The notes beneath the pieces are model-generated. The model saw nothing but the letters and a program-made list of their open reading frames with translations, was not told where the DNA came from and searched no databases. From Rhodocyclaceae bacterium (GTDB lineage: Bacteria; Pseudomonadota; Gammaproteobacteria; Burkholderiales; Rhodocyclaceae), in assembly GCA_011391215.1 (NCBI GenBank), contig JAABQX010000048.1, positions 1 through 62,485 on the forward strand: 62,485 nt of DNA, in the 5' to 3' direction. This document shows, piece after piece, positions 1-11,653 of the stretch. The position numbers were made by a program, and so were the translations under genes. Each line of letters opens with the position of its first letter. Positions within the stretch are counted from its first letter, which is position 1.

Positions 1-214
1 GGCGCTTGATGAAACCGCCCTCCTCGCCATAGCTGCAGCGGTGGGTCTGTAGCGCCGGCAACCAGGCGGTCAGGCGGTCATTGAAGCCTGGCAGGGTGTT
101 GGAGGGAAACTCCTCCAACTCGCCAATATCGACCCAGGCTTCGAGTACCGGCCGGTAGGTCCACATGTTGGGGCCACGCAAATGCACGATCTTGAGGAAT
201 TCGATGGATTTCAT
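1..214 (-). CDS. cphA: Cyanophycin synthetase, N-terminal part (runs off the window)
   Basis: Reading the minus strand from an ATG at 214 gives a protein beginning MKSIEFLKIVHLRGPNMWTY, followed by the sequence RPVLEAWVDIGELEEFPSNT and later HRCSYGEEGGF. This is the N-terminal signature of cyanophycin synthetases, which polymerise aspartate and arginine with ATP in the cytoplasm. Only about 71 codons are present, so the ATP-grasp and Mur-ligase-like domains lie outside the window. Start choice rests on homology; no strong ribosome binding site is visible. The genes divergent from it at 363 and 2615 belong to families found beside cyanophycin genes, which supports the call. It could be the CphA or the CphA' paralogue. 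Confidence 0.85.
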   Translation of the reverse strand, partial: MKSIEFLKIVHLRGPNMWTYRPVLEAWVDIGELEEFPSNTLPGFNDRLTAWLPALQTHRCSYGEEGGFIKR

Positions 215-294
215 ATCATTTGAGTTGTTTTGTTGGGCTTTCTGGATGACTAAACGCACCACCAAACAGAAAGCTGACGCTCCCGTGAAAAAAT

Positions 295-318
295 AAAAGT
301 CGGCGCTGGCGCTACGGC
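295..318 (+). repeat. 24-bp dispersed repeat, copy 1
   Basis: Matches the window consensus (AAAAGTCGGCGC then TGGCGGGACGGC) except for CT in place of GG near the 3' end. It lies between the divergent cphA start and the ABC transporter start, so it is within or next to their promoters. Flanks are not shared with other copies. Confidence 0.85.
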
Positions 319-362
319 AAGCCTTATCATTCCGGACGCTCCGCGCATCTTTTTACCTTCTT

Positions 363-2618
363 GTGACTACTATCGACACTTTACCCCAAGCTTGGCAAGG
401 CGAGTTGCCCCCCCTGGCACCTGATGAACAACTGATCGCCTGGTTGGAAATCGACCTTGATGACCAACTCGCCTTCCGTCCCGGCTTGATCGCCCTGACC
501 AGCTACCGCGTGCTGGCATCCGGTGATAACTGGGTTTCCCGATCTCTGACAACCACGCTCTCGTTGGCACATCACGATCATGCCGGTGTCGGGACGCTTG
601 AACTGGAAGACTCCAGTGGCCGTCTGGCGCGCTGGCGCTACACGCTCGGCCGCAATCCCGCCGCGCTGCGTTTCGAGCGTGAATTTACGCGTCAGCGCGA
701 CAGTGTCGCCAGCGGCCTCCCGCCGTCCCCTGCCGTCGCGGCCGCCTGCCCGATCTGCCAGATGCCACTGCCGCCGGATGAAGAAGAGTGTCCCAACTGC
801 GCACGCGAGTTGCACACGCCTCCGTCGACCTGGACATTATTGCGGCTCTGGCGCTTCGCTGAGCCCTACAAGATGCAGTTGCTGGCCGGGTTCCTGCTGA
901 CCTTGGCCGCCACCGCCGCGACACTGGTGCCGCCCTACCTCACCATGCCGCTGATGGACGATATTCTGATTCCCTTTCAGAATGGCAAGCCCATCGATAC
1001 CGTCAAAGTCGCCTGGCTACTCGCCGGACTACTGGGTTCGGCGGTCTTCGCCTGGGGCCTGAGTTGGGCGCGCACTTACATCCTCGCACTGGTTTCGGAA
1101 CGCATCGGCGCCGACCTGCGCACCACCACCTACGAGCACCTGATGAAGCTCAGCCTCGAATACTTCGGCGGCAAGCGCACCGGCGATCTGCTCGCCCGCA
1201 TCGGCACCGAAACCGACCGCATCAATGTTTTCCTGTCGCTACACTTGCTCGACTTCGCCACCGACATACTGATGATCGTGATGACGGCCATCATCCTGTT
1301 CTCGATCAATCCGTGGCTGGCGCTCGTCACACTCATTCCGCTGCCGATCATCGCCTGGATGATCCATATTGTCAGGGACAAGCTGCGGACGGGGTTTGAA
1401 CAAATCGACCGCGTCTGGTCCGAAGTCACCAGCGTGCTGGCCGATACGATTCCCGGCATCCGCGTCGTCAAGGCCTTCGCGCAGGAAGCGCGCGAGGCGC
1501 AGCGTTTCCGCGATGCCAACCGGCACAACCTCGAGGTCAACGACCGTCTCAACCGCGTCTGGTCGCTATTCGCGCCCACCGTAGGGCTGCTCACGGAAAT
1601 CGGCATCCTCGTCGTCTGGGCCTTCGGCATCTGGCTGGTGGGGCATGACCAGATCACCGTCGGCGTACTCACCGCCTTCCTCGCCTACATTTCGCGCTTC
1701 TACAACCGGCTCGACGCCATGAGCCGCATCGTTTCTGTCACGCAAAAAGCTGCGGCCGGCGCCAAGCGCATCTTCGATATCCTCGACCACGTCTCGAGCG
1801 TGCCGGAGCCCGCCAACCCCGTGGAAATGCCGCCGGTGCGCGGCGGTATCGACATCCAGAACGTCGGCTTCCGTTATGGTAATCGCGCCATCCTGCGCGG
1901 CGTCGACCTGAACATCGCCCCGGGCGAGATGATCGGCCTGGTCGGCCACAGCGGCTCGGGCAAGAGCACGCTGGTCAACCTCATCTGCCGTTTCTATGAC
2001 GTCACCGAAGGACAGATCAAGGTCGAAGGCGTCGACCTGCGTAGCGTACGCGTCGCCGATTACCGCAAGCATATCGGCTTGGTTTTGCAGGAACCCTTCC
2101 TGTTCTTCGGCACCATCGCCGAGAACATCGCCTACGGCAAGCCGGACGCCACGCGGACAGAAATTGTCGCAGCCGCCCGCGCCGCCCATGCCCATGAGTT
2201 CATCCTGCGCCAGCCCTTCGGCTACGATTCACTGGTCGGCGAACGCGGCCAGTCGCTGTCAGGCGGCGAGCGCCAGCGCATTTCCATTGCGAGAGCCTTG
2301 CTCATCGACCCGAAGATCCTCATCCTCGACGAAGCCACCTCGGCCGTCGATACGGAAACCGAGTTCGAAATTCAAAGCGCCCTGAACAACCTGATCCGCG
2401 GCCGCACCACCATCGCCATTGCCCACCGGCTGTCCACCCTGCGCCGCGCCGACCGGCTGGTGGTGATGGATCGCGGCAGGATCGTCGAGATCGGCCAGCA
2501 TGAAGACCTGATGGCGAAGGAAGGGCATTACTGGCGCCTCTATCAGGCGCAAACCAAGCAACTCGATGCCCTGCCCGCCTTGGGAGAAACCCTACCTGCA
2601 ATGGAGGTGGCCGCATGA
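363..2618 (+). CDS. Cyanophycin-associated ABC exporter (fused membrane and ATPase domains)
   Basis: A 751-residue half-transporter starting with GTG. Residues 1-125 form an uncharacterised N-terminal domain, followed by a zinc-ribbon-like pair C129-x2-C132 and C143-x2-C146. A six-helix type-1 exporter membrane domain lies at about 165-460, and the ATPase domain follows with Walker A GHSGSGKST near 528, signature LSGGERQ near 632 and Walker B ILILDEATS near 651. Such proteins with the extra N-terminal domain are known beside cyanophycin genes; the substrate is not known. It overlaps the next gene by four bases, so it begins a translationally coupled unit. Probably an inner-membrane homodimer. 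Confidence 0.9.
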   Translation: MTTIDTLPQAWQGELPPLAPDEQLIAWLEIDLDDQLAFRPGLIALTSYRVLASGDNWVSRSLTTTLSLAHHDHAGVGTLELEDSSGRLARWRYTLGRNPAALRFEREFTRQRDSVASGLPPSPAVAAACPICQMPLPPDEEECPNCARELHTPPSTWTLLRLWRFAEPYKMQLLAGFLLTLAATAATLVPPYLTMPLMDDILIPFQNGKPIDTVKVAWLLAGLLGSAVFAWGLSWARTYILALVSERIGADLRTTTYEHLMKLSLEYFGGKRTGDLLARIGTETDRINVFLSLHLLDFATDILMIVMTAIILFSINPWLALVTLIPLPIIAWMIHIVRDKLRTGFEQIDRVWSEVTSVLADTIPGIRVVKAFAQEAREAQRFRDANRHNLEVNDRLNRVWSLFAPTVGLLTEIGILVVWAFGIWLVGHDQITVGVLTAFLAYISRFYNRLDAMSRIVSVTQKAAAGAKRIFDILDHVSSVPEPANPVEMPPVRGGIDIQNVGFRYGNRAILRGVDLNIAPGEMIGLVGHSGSGKSTLVNLICRFYDVTEGQIKVEGVDLRSVRVADYRKHIGLVLQEPFLFFGTIAENIAYGKPDATRTEIVAAARAAHAHEFILRQPFGYDSLVGERGQSLSGGERQRISIARALLIDPKILILDEATSAVDTETEFEIQSALNNLIRGRTTIAIAHRLSTLRRADRLVVMDRGRIVEIGQHEDLMAKEGHYWRLYQAQTKQLDALPALGETLPAMEVAA

Positions 2619-3096
2619 GTCGCCCGCCCGTATCCAGCCCATTCACGCTGTCACGCAACAGCTTCGGCCGGCTCGTATTAGTCGGCGCTGACGGGACGGC
2701 GCATGACGGTGTGACCCCCATTCGCGCCTTTGCCATTTCCGCCCCCGATGACGGCATCGCGCTGCTGTCGGCCGAAGGCAAGGAATTGCAGTGGATTGAA
2801 AATCTCGCCAACCTCCCTGAAGCCTCCCGCGCCCTGATCATCGACGAACTCGCTCAGCGCGAATTCATGCCGGCAATCCACCGCATCATTTCGGTATCGA
2901 GTTACGCCACCCCCAGCACCTGGGAGGTCGAAACGGATCGTGGTGCAACCTCGCTGATTCTCAAGAGCGAAGATGATATTCGACGTTTGCGGGGCCCCGG
3001 CGCCTTGCTCGTCGCTGACAGCCAAGGCATCCATTTCCTGATCCGAGATCGCAAGATGCTCGACGCCCATAGCCAGAAAATTCTCAAGCGCTTCCT

Positions 3097-3100
<4 letters not shown>
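2615..3100 (+). CDS. DUF1854 family protein, cyanophycin-associated
   Basis: A 161-residue soluble protein overlapping the upstream exporter (ATGA at 2615) and the downstream glgX (ATGA at 3097). It resembles DUF1854 proteins, which are annotated as partners of the cyanophycin-associated ABC transporter; their molecular role is unknown. Visible features are F-x-L-x-R-N-x-F-G-R-L near the N-terminus and a conserved W-E-V-E-T-D-R-G segment around residue 106-113. There is no signal peptide or membrane segment. Tight coupling suggests it acts with the exporter. Confidence 0.8.
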
Positions 3101-5241
<2,141 letters not shown>

Positions 5242-5249
5242 GGCAACGC

Positions 5250-7412
5250 ATGACCGACACACTGACAACCCTTGCGGATGCTTGCGGCATCGCCGACGCC
5301 TATCACGACATCTGGGGCGGCCATCATCTGACCTCGACCTATACGCGTCAGGCACTGCTGACAGCAATGCACTTTTCGCCCGACGCGGTGGTAACCAACC
5401 CCGATAAAATCCTGCGTGAACTTGAGGCCCGGGCTTGGCAACAGCGGCTTCCACCCGTCGTCGTGGTGCGCAGTGGCGAAGTCATCCGCATGGATCTGAC
5501 GCTGTCATAGGCCGAGTCAAAGCACAAATGGCATTGGTCGATCACGCTCGAAAATGACGAACGACTCGCCGGAGAAATCGTTCCGGCCACCCTTCAGAAA
5601 ATGGGGCAACAGGAAGCGCGGAGTCGCTACGTACTCGAACTGCCTGCCGTCGAGACCCTGGGTTACCACTCGCTGCAATTGCAAAAGAAAGGGGCGAAGG
5701 CCAGCCTGTCGATGCCCCTCATCGTCGTGCCGCAACGCTGCCACCAGCCGGAAGCCATCCAGCACGGCGGTCGCATCTGGGGTCTGACGGTACAACTCTA
5801 TGGGGTACGTTCGCAACGCAACTGGGGGATCGGCGACTTCAGCGATCTCGCGCAACTGGTCGAACTCACGGGCCAGGCCGGCGGCCAGATCGTCGGCGTC
5901 AATCCCCTGCACGCCCTGTTTCCCGACAATCCGGCGCACATCAGCCCTTACAGCCCGTCGCAGCGCGGCTTTGTCAATGTCCTCTATCTCGATGTCGAGG
6001 CTGTCCCCGAATTTGCCAATTGCGCACCCGCACAACGCCGTCTCGCCAGCGCCGACTTTCAGGCCCGGCTGAAGGCGGTGCGCGCGGCCGAACGGGTCGA
6101 TTACGTCGGTGTCGCCCAACTCAAATTCGAGATCCTCGAACTGCTGTTCGCGCACTTTCTGGACGAAACAGGAAAGCGTGCCGCTGCTTTCGCCGCCTGG
6201 CGCACCACCCAAGGCGCGGAACTCGAAAATCATGCTCGTTTTGCTGCGTTGCAGGCACACTTTCGCGTCACCAATGATAGTTGGGGCTGGCCGGCCTGGC
6301 CGGAGGCGTATCGCGACCCGCATTCATCCGCCGTTACAGACTTTGCCGCAGAGCACGCCGAAGCCGTCGCCTACCATGCCTGGCTGCAGTGGCTGGCCGA
6401 CGAGCAACTTTCCGCCGTCGCTGCACGCGCCGAGAAAAATGGCATGGCGGCCGGCCTCTATCAGGATCTGGCGGTCGGCACCAACCCCGGTGGCGCGGAA
6501 GCCTGGGCCTGGCAGGATGTCCTGGCCGATGGCGCCCATGCCGGTGCCCCGCCAGACGAAATCAATCTGATGGGCCAGGATTGGGGCCTGCCGCCCTTCG
6601 TGCCCCATCGTCTGCGCGATGCTGCCTATGCACCCTTGATCGACATCCTGCGCGCCAACATGAAACACGCCGGCGCGCTGCGCATCGACCATGTGATGGG
6701 CCTAATGCGCGTGTTCTGGGTGCCGGCGGGCAGCGCGGCGACGGAAGGCGCCTATGTGCATTACCCCTTTGAAGACATGCTCGGCATCGTCGCGCTCGAA
6801 AGCCAGCGCAACCGCTGCCTGGTGATCGGCGAAGATCTTGGTACCGTGCCTGACGGTTTCCGACCGCGCCTCGCCGAATGCGGCGTGCTCTCGTATCACC
6901 CGCTGATGTTCGAACGCAGCCAGGACGGCAATTTCCGCCTGCCTGCCGAAATACCACCACAGGCGCTGGTTGCTGCGGGCACGCACGACCTGCCGACCTT
7001 GTGCGGCTATTGGAAAGGCGAGGATATCGAGATCCGCACCGCGTTGAAGCTATTTCCCTGCGAAGAAGTGCGGCAACGCCTGATCACCGAACGCGGCTGG
7101 GATCGCGGCCGCATGCTCTGGGCACTGGAACGCGAAAACCTGCTGCCGTCCGACGTGAGCAAAGAAGCGGCGGAAATCAGCCCGGCCACTGTCGCGGCAC
7201 TCCACGCCTATCTGGCACGCTCGCCGGCGCAGATCATGGTGATCCAGCCGGAAGATATTTTCGGCGTGATCGAACAGCCGAATCTTCCCGGGACGCTCGA
7301 GCATCAGCACCCCAACTGGCAACGACGCCTGCCGCTATCCATTGAACAATGGGCAAGTCAGGCGAGCTTTGCCGCCATCACTACCGCAGTTCAGGCAGAA
7401 CGGCCGAAATAA
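5250..7412 (+). pseudogene. malQ: 4-alpha-glucanotransferase (amylomaltase) split by an in-frame TAG
   Basis: The frame opening at ATG 5250 (MTDTLTTLADACGI) meets TAG at 5508-5510, then continues in the same frame without another stop to 7412, giving about 720 residues, the normal MalQ size. Homology is unbroken across the TAG: the codons after it read A-E-S-K-H-K-W-H-W-S-I-T-L-E. Catalytic residues are intact downstream: D480 in LRIDHVMG, E528 in IGEDLGT and D580 in GTHDLPT. An internal ATG at 5601 could restart translation but would lack the first 117 residues. Either a recent nonsense mutation (for example CAG to TAG), a sequencing error, or readthrough. Confidence 0.85.
6037..6060 (-). 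repeat. Diverged match to the 24-bp repeat inside malQ
   Basis: On the minus strand this matches 22 of 24 consensus positions with no gaps. It encodes R-R-L-A-S-A-D-F in malQ, a different reading frame from the copies in rnfC and the fecR-like gene. It may be an old copy or a chance resemblance in GC-rich coding sequence. Confidence 0.4.
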
Positions 7413-7415
7413 GTT

Positions 7416-8192
7416 TCAGGCCGGCCAGGCGGCAAGAAATTCCCGCCAGTGCGCCGCGTCAAGGGCGGCGAGGTGGTCGCGCACCACGGCCACTTCCTTT
7501 TCATGCGCCGCCGGCGTCAGGTTGCCGCGCATCTTCTGGAAACGCAGATAGACGAGGTAAGTATTCACGACGTCGGTCTCGCAGTAATCGCGGATTGCGT
7601 CAATCTGGCCGTCCAGCCAGGCGCCCCAGACTGCACCGCCGTCCATGCCGAGCTTGCCGGGTAGCCCCATCAGCTTGACCAGTTGATCGAGCGGCGCGTT
7701 GGCACGCGGCTGATACATCGCCAGCAGATCCATCAGGTCGAGATGGCGCGTGTGGTAGCGGCTGATGTAGTTGTTCCATTTGAAGTCGCGATCATCCTCA
7801 CCCAGATCCCAGTAACGCGCGGCGGTCACGCCATGGATCAGGCCGCGATAGTGCAGCACCGGCAGGTCGAAGCCGCCACCGTTCCACGACACCAGGTTGG
7901 GCGTGTATTTGGCGACACCGTCGAAGAAGCGCTGGATGATCTCGCCCTCGCCAGACTTCGGCTCGGCCAGCGACCAGACGCGGAAACCTTCGTCATTGCG
8001 CAAGGCGCAGGAAATGACGACGACGCGTTGCAGATGCAAGGGCAGAAAGTCCGAGCCGTTCTTCGCGCGTTGCTTCTGGAAGGCAAACTCAGCCACTTCA
8101 GCGTCAGCCAGCGATTCCGGCAGGTCATGGAGATGACGCAGCCCGGCGATATCGGGGATCGACTCGATGTCGAATGTCAGGGTCGGGGTCAT
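7416..8192 (-). CDS. Predicted 3'-5' exonuclease, PolB-like DEDDy type
   Basis: About 258 residues from ATG 8192, chosen because the homologous part starts MTPTLTFDIESIPD; the 20 upstream codons lie in the end of cysM. Motif I is D8-x-E10 in FDIES, motif II is in NLVSWNGGGFDLPVL, and motif III Y-C-E-T-D near residue 220 gives the DEDDy tyrosine and aspartate. This matches the predicted PolB-like exonuclease family (DNA_pol_B_exo2). It starts eight bases after the cysM stop, so it is the last gene of the hldD-cysM unit. The substrate is not known; it probably trims DNA ends. Confidence 0.8.
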   Translation of the reverse strand: MTPTLTFDIESIPDIAGLRHLHDLPESLADAEVAEFAFQKQRAKNGSDFLPLHLQRVVVISCALRNDEGFRVWSLAEPKSGEGEIIQRFFDGVAKYTPNLVSWNGGGFDLPVLHYRGLIHGVTAARYWDLGEDDRDFKWNNYISRYHTRHLDLMDLLAMYQPRANAPLDQLVKLMGLPGKLGMDGGAVWGAWLDGQIDAIRDYCETDVVNTYLVYLRFQKMRGNLTPAAHEKEVAVVRDHLAALDAAHWREFLAAWPA

Positions 8193-8199
8193 CAAGCGG

Positions 8200-9111
8200 T
8201 CACGCCGGGAACACGCCGGTGGACAGATAGCGATCGCCACGGTCGCAAACAATGCTGACGATGACGGCGTTTTCTACCGTGGCGGCGATGCGCAGCGCCA
8301 CCGCGATTGCCCCGCCGGAAGAGATGCCGGCGAAGATGCCCTCCTCCGTGGCGAGGCGGTGCGTCATGTCCTCGGCCAATGGCTGACCGACGTACTCAAG
8401 CTGGTCGACCCGCGTGAAGTCGCAGATTTTCGGCAGATATTCCTGCGGCCATTTGCGGATGCCCGGAATCTGCGAGCCTTCCTCGGGCTGGCAGCCGATG
8501 ATGCGGATCGCCGGGTTCATTTCTTTCAGGTAGCGCGAGCAGCCCATGATGGTGCCTGTCGTGCCCATGCTGGAAACAAAATGCGTCACGCGTCCGCCGG
8601 TGTCGCGCCAAATTTCCGGCCCGGTACCCTCGTAGTGCGCCAGCGGGTTGTCGGGGTTGGCGAACTGGTCGAGCATGATGCCCCGGCCTTCGCTCACCAG
8701 GCGATCGGCCATGTCGCGCGCCCCTTCCATGCTCGCCTGCTTCGGCGTCAACACCAGTTTGGCACCATAGGCCTTCATGCTTTGCCGGCGCTCGATGCTC
8801 TGGTTTTCCGGCATGACCAGGATCATCTGGTAGCCGCGCATCGCCGCGACCATGGCAAGTGCGATGCCGGTGTTGCCCGAAGTCGCCTCGATCAGCGTAT
8901 CGCCGGGTTTGATGTCGCCGCGTTCCTCGGCACGCCGAATCATCGACAGCGCCGGCCGATCCTTCACCGAGCCGGCCGGATTGTTGCCTTCGAGCTTGGC
9001 CAGAATCACGTTGTTGCGGCGCGTGTTCTCCTCCCCCGCCACGTAGGGGATGCGCTGCAGGCGCACCAGCGGCGTGTTGCCGACAAAACTTTCAAGGGTG
9101 GCAATCTTCAC
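8200..9111 (-). CDS. cysM: Cysteine synthase B
   Basis: A fold-type II PLP enzyme that makes cysteine from O-acetylserine and sulfide or thiosulfate. Start set to GTG at 9111 because homology begins K-I-A-T-L-E-S-F-V-G-N-T-P-L and a GAGGG ribosome binding site lies just upstream; this gives 303 residues, the length of E. coli CysM. The PLP lysine is K50 in NPAGSVKDR, and the substrate loop is EATSGNTG near 80. The Shine-Dalgarno overlaps the hldD stop region, so expression is likely coupled to hldD. Confidence 0.93.
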   Translation of the reverse strand: MKIATLESFVGNTPLVRLQRIPYVAGEENTRRNNVILAKLEGNNPAGSVKDRPALSMIRRAEERGDIKPGDTLIEATSGNTGIALAMVAAMRGYQMILVMPENQSIERRQSMKAYGAKLVLTPKQASMEGARDMADRLVSEGRGIMLDQFANPDNPLAHYEGTGPEIWRDTGGRVTHFVSSMGTTGTIMGCSRYLKEMNPAIRIIGCQPEEGSQIPGIRKWPQEYLPKICDFTRVDQLEYVGQPLAEDMTHRLATEEGIFAGISSGGAIAVALRIAATVENAVIVSIVCDRGDRYLSTGVFPA

Positions 9112-9118
9112 TTGGCCC

Positions 9119-10117
9119 TCATTTCGCCAAGTGCCCAACATATTGCGCCACACCTTCCGCGACGCTGTTGAACTCGTCCTTGTAACCGGCAGCCCTTAGC
9201 GCGGAAATATCAGCCTGCGTGAAACTCTGATACTTGCCCTTCAGCGCCTCGGGAAAATCGATGTATTCGACGATGCCCTGATCGACCATCTCGGCCAGCG
9301 ACAGGGCGGGTTTATCTTCGAGCGCACGACAAGCATTCACCGTCGCATGCGCGATATCGTTGAAAGGCTGGGCGCGTCCGGTGCCAAGATTGAAGATGCC
9401 GGATTTTTCCGGGTGGTCGAGGAAGAACATATTTACCTTGACCACATCATCGATATAAACGAAATCGCGACTTTGCGCACCGTTGGCGTAACCGTCGCAG
9501 CCTTCAAACAGTTTGACCTTGCCGGTGGCACGATACTGGTTGAAGTGATGGAAAGAGACAGAAGCCATGCGCCCCTTGTGCTGTTCGCGCGGGCCGTAGA
9601 CATTGAAGTAGCGGAAGCCGACGACCTGCGAAGAAAAGTCGGCGATAGCGAGACGGCGACGCACGATCTGATCGAAGAGAAATTTAGAGTAGCCATAGAC
9701 ATTGAGCGGCCCCTCATGTTCGCGCGACTCTTTGAAAATACTGCCACCGCCATACACCGAGGCACTGGAGGCATAGAGATACGCAACCTCCTGGTCGAGA
9801 CAGAAATCCAGCAGCGCCAGCGTGTAGCGGTAGTTGTTCTCCATCATGTAATGACCATCGGTTTCCATCGTGTCCGAGCACGCCCCTTCGTGGAAGATTG
9901 CCTCCACGGCACCATCAAAATGGCCAGTTTGCAGCATCTCGAGGAACTCGTGCTTGTCCAGATAATCGGCAATTTCGCAATCGACGAGATTCTTGAACTT
10001 GTCAGCTTTTTTCAGGTTATCGACAGCAATAACGTTGTCGATGCCGCGCTCGTTGAGCGCCTTGACGATATTTGCGCCGATAAACCCGCAAGCGCCGGTA
10101 ACAATGTGATAGGTCAT
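9119..10117 (-). CDS. hldD: ADP-L-glycero-D-manno-heptose-6-epimerase
   Basis: A 332-residue short-chain dehydrogenase/reductase from ATG 10117 ([18 protein letters not shown]). It makes the heptose donor for the lipopolysaccharide inner core. The NADP-binding G-x-x-G-x-x-G is at residues 8-14, and the catalytic Y141-x3-K145 is in YGYSK. The DNLKKADKF and EGACSDT segments are typical of HldD. The longer upstream frame (to 10237) is rejected because homology starts at M10117. It heads the hldD-cysM-exonuclease unit and shows a Gram-negative cell envelope. Confidence 0.95.
   Translation of the reverse strand: MTYHIVTGACGFIGANIVKALNERGIDNVIAVDNLKKADKFKNLVDCEIADYLDKHEFLEMLQTGHFDGAVEAIFHEGACSDTMETDGHYMMENNYRYTLALLDFCLDQEVAYLYASSASVYGGGSIFKESREHEGPLNVYGYSKFLFDQIVRRRLAIADFSSQVVGFRYFNVYGPREQHKGRMASVSFHHFNQYRATGKVKLFEGCDGYANGAQSRDFVYIDDVVKVNMFFLDHPEKSGIFNLGTGRAQPFNDIAHATVNACRALEDKPALSLAEMVDQGIVEYIDFPEALKGKYQSFTQADISALRAAGYKDEFNSVAEGVAQYVGHLAK
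9634..9657 (+). repeat. Diverged match to the 24-bp repeat inside hldD
   Basis: Matches 21 of 24 consensus positions without gaps, including the full AAAAGTCGGCG start and the GACGGC end. It lies antisense within conserved hldD sequence, so it may reflect chance or an ancient origin rather than insertion. Confidence 0.35.
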
Positions 10118-10255
10118 TGGATTCAGGTGAGTCGTTGAGGTCGCGGGAGAATGGGTGTGGTGCCGGCAAATTCTATCAGGCCAAAACTTCCATGGCTCCT
10201 TCGATTTCCCCAAGGACAGGAGTGAGGTCGGATGCAAATCGTAGAGTCCAACGGT

Positions 10256-10639
10256 TTAAGCGGCCATCTGCATTGCATAGTATTGCTGAGTGAAAGCGGC
10301 GGGCGACAGATGGCCGAGTCGTGCCTGCTTCCGAATGCGGTTGTAGAAGATCTCGAAGTATCCCGTAATCTCGCGCTTGGCCTGTTCGCGGGTCGCGAAG
10401 CGGCGGTGATGCACCAGTTCGGTCTTCAGGGAACCCCAGCAACTTTCCATCGGTGCGTTGTCCCAGCAGTTGCCCTTGCGGCTCATTGAAGTCTGCATGC
10501 CGAACTGCCGCAGGAGTTTTTAATAGGCATGGGAGCAATACTGGCTGCCGCGATCCGAGTGGTGGATCAGCCCATTGCCAGGCCGCTTGGCGGCAACAGC
10601 CCGGAACAGCGCCTGCATCACCAGTTGCTGCGTCGTTAA
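10256..10639 (-). pseudogene. IS3-family transposase (OrfB) C-terminal remnant
   Basis: The minus strand encodes the end of an IS3-type DDE transposase: L-I-H-H-S-D-R-G-S-Q-Y, then M-S-R-K-G-N-C-W-D-N-A-P-M-E with the final catalytic E, and a C-terminal N-R-I-R-K-Q-A-R-L-G. A TAA at 10520-10522 breaks the frame between S-H-A-Y and K-L-L-R-Q-F-G-M (probably CAA to TAA). Homology ends abruptly near 10639. OrfA, the N-terminal part of OrfB and clear terminal inverted repeats are missing, so the element is dead. Confidence 0.85.
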
Positions 10640-10657
10640 CACCCAGAGGAGAATGGA

Positions 10658-10873
10658 ATGATCATCGAATCCGTTGAACTGGTCGCACTACCAAATGCAC
10701 CGCCGTACCAAGAGAAGATTTATCGCGCCCACATGGAAACCAGCGAAGACATGGATCTGTTCCAGGCCCATTTGGATGTTCCGTTACCCCCTCAAACCCT
10801 GGTTGGCCTGACCGTTGAAGAAGCCCTCCGGAAACGGGCGGAACGCATGCTGGCGGCAGCCGGGGCGCACTGA
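10658..10873 (+). CDS. Small protein of unknown function (71 aa)
   Basis: ATG at 10658 follows a good ribosome binding site (AGAGGAGA) with suitable spacing. The product MIIESVELVALPNAPPYQEK and onwards is acidic, has no membrane segment, and ends A-E-R-M-L-A-A-A-G-A-H. I do not recognise the family. It begins 19 bases from the broken IS3 end, so its promoter region may have been brought by, or cut by, the element. Confidence 0.5.
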   Translation: MIIESVELVALPNAPPYQEKIYRAHMETSEDMDLFQAHLDVPLPPQTLVGLTVEEALRKRAERMLAAAGAH

Positions 10874-10941
10874 CCGTCTCCATTCAAGGTTTCTGCGTGG
10901 TCTCCGTAAATAGACTCTGAACCTACTGAAGCTTACGAACC

Positions 10942-11145
10942 ATGCCACACCATTCGATCACCGCCAACACCGCCGAACTCTGCCATCGCTTGCTCTCCGA
11001 TCCCCATGCGGATGTGGCATAGCAATCTGTGGCCAGGCAATTGCTCGCCTTCGTTGAGTCTTTCTGTTCTTACCGGCAGCACGATCCGTTCTACGAGGAC
11101 TGCATCCGCCATCTCGCGCTCGACATCTCGGGTCTGTCGCAGTAG
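10942..11145 (+). pseudogene. Possible decayed small gene with internal TAG
   Basis: A frame from ATG 10942 reads MPHHSITANTAELCHRLLSD, meets TAG at 11020-11022, and continues open as Q-S-V-A-R-Q-L-L-A-F-V-E-S-F-C-S to a TAG at 11143. Both halves look like protein sequence and would form a helical 66-residue product. There is no clear ribosome binding site. The rest of 10874-11251 holds nothing I can identify. It may instead be non-coding. Confidence 0.3.
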
Positions 11146-11251
11146 TCCTTGTTCCGATACTGCGGCCGCCGGGGTGGTACGACTAAAGTCACCCGACAAA
11201 CCCCCGCAAATAATAGAATCCGGCTTCAGATATATTCATTGAAGGCTGGAT

Positions 11252-11653
11252 ATGGCAAAGATCACCAAGCAACAACTTTCGTTCGGAACGGAATTTTATT
11301 TGCAACCGGATGGTGATATATGCACACCAGCGCCTGTAAGCGCAAAATCGGACAAAGCCAAAGCACCAAGAAAGTCGAAGAGGCAGGCTCCGGCGTCATT
11401 GCAACCTTTCCTTCCCGGCCTTTCCCGGCGCGGACGGCCGCGCTCCAAGAACCCAATCGCCCCCTCAGTACGGGCCAGCGCAAGCCGCAAGCGCCGCATC
11501 AATGCCGGAGTGAAGCGTATCGAATTACTCCTCGAACCGACGGTTGCGGCTGAACTAGAAGCATTGGTTGAACATTTCAAGGTGCCGCGCGTTGAGGTCA
11601 TCAGCCGTCTTGTGACCAAGGCAGCCAAGCGCATTCAGGTAGCACCGAAATGA
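11252..11653 (+). CDS. Basic protein with a possible ribbon-helix-helix C-terminus
   Basis: A 133-residue protein. Residues 30-80 are rich in K, R, S and P (RRGRPRSKNP), which looks like a disordered nucleic-acid-binding segment. The C-terminal 50 residues (V-K-R-I-E-L-L-L-E-P-T-V then helices ending V-T-K-A-A-K-R-I) resemble a ribbon-helix-helix fold, inferred from pattern only. It overlaps the SemiSWEET gene by four bases (ATGA at 11650). It could be a small DNA-binding regulator. Confidence 0.6.
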   Translation: MAKITKQQLSFGTEFYLQPDGDICTPAPVSAKSDKAKAPRKSKRQAPASLQPFLPGLSRRGRPRSKNPIAPSVRASASRKRRINAGVKRIELLLEPTVAAELEALVEHFKVPRVEVISRLVTKAAKRIQVAPK

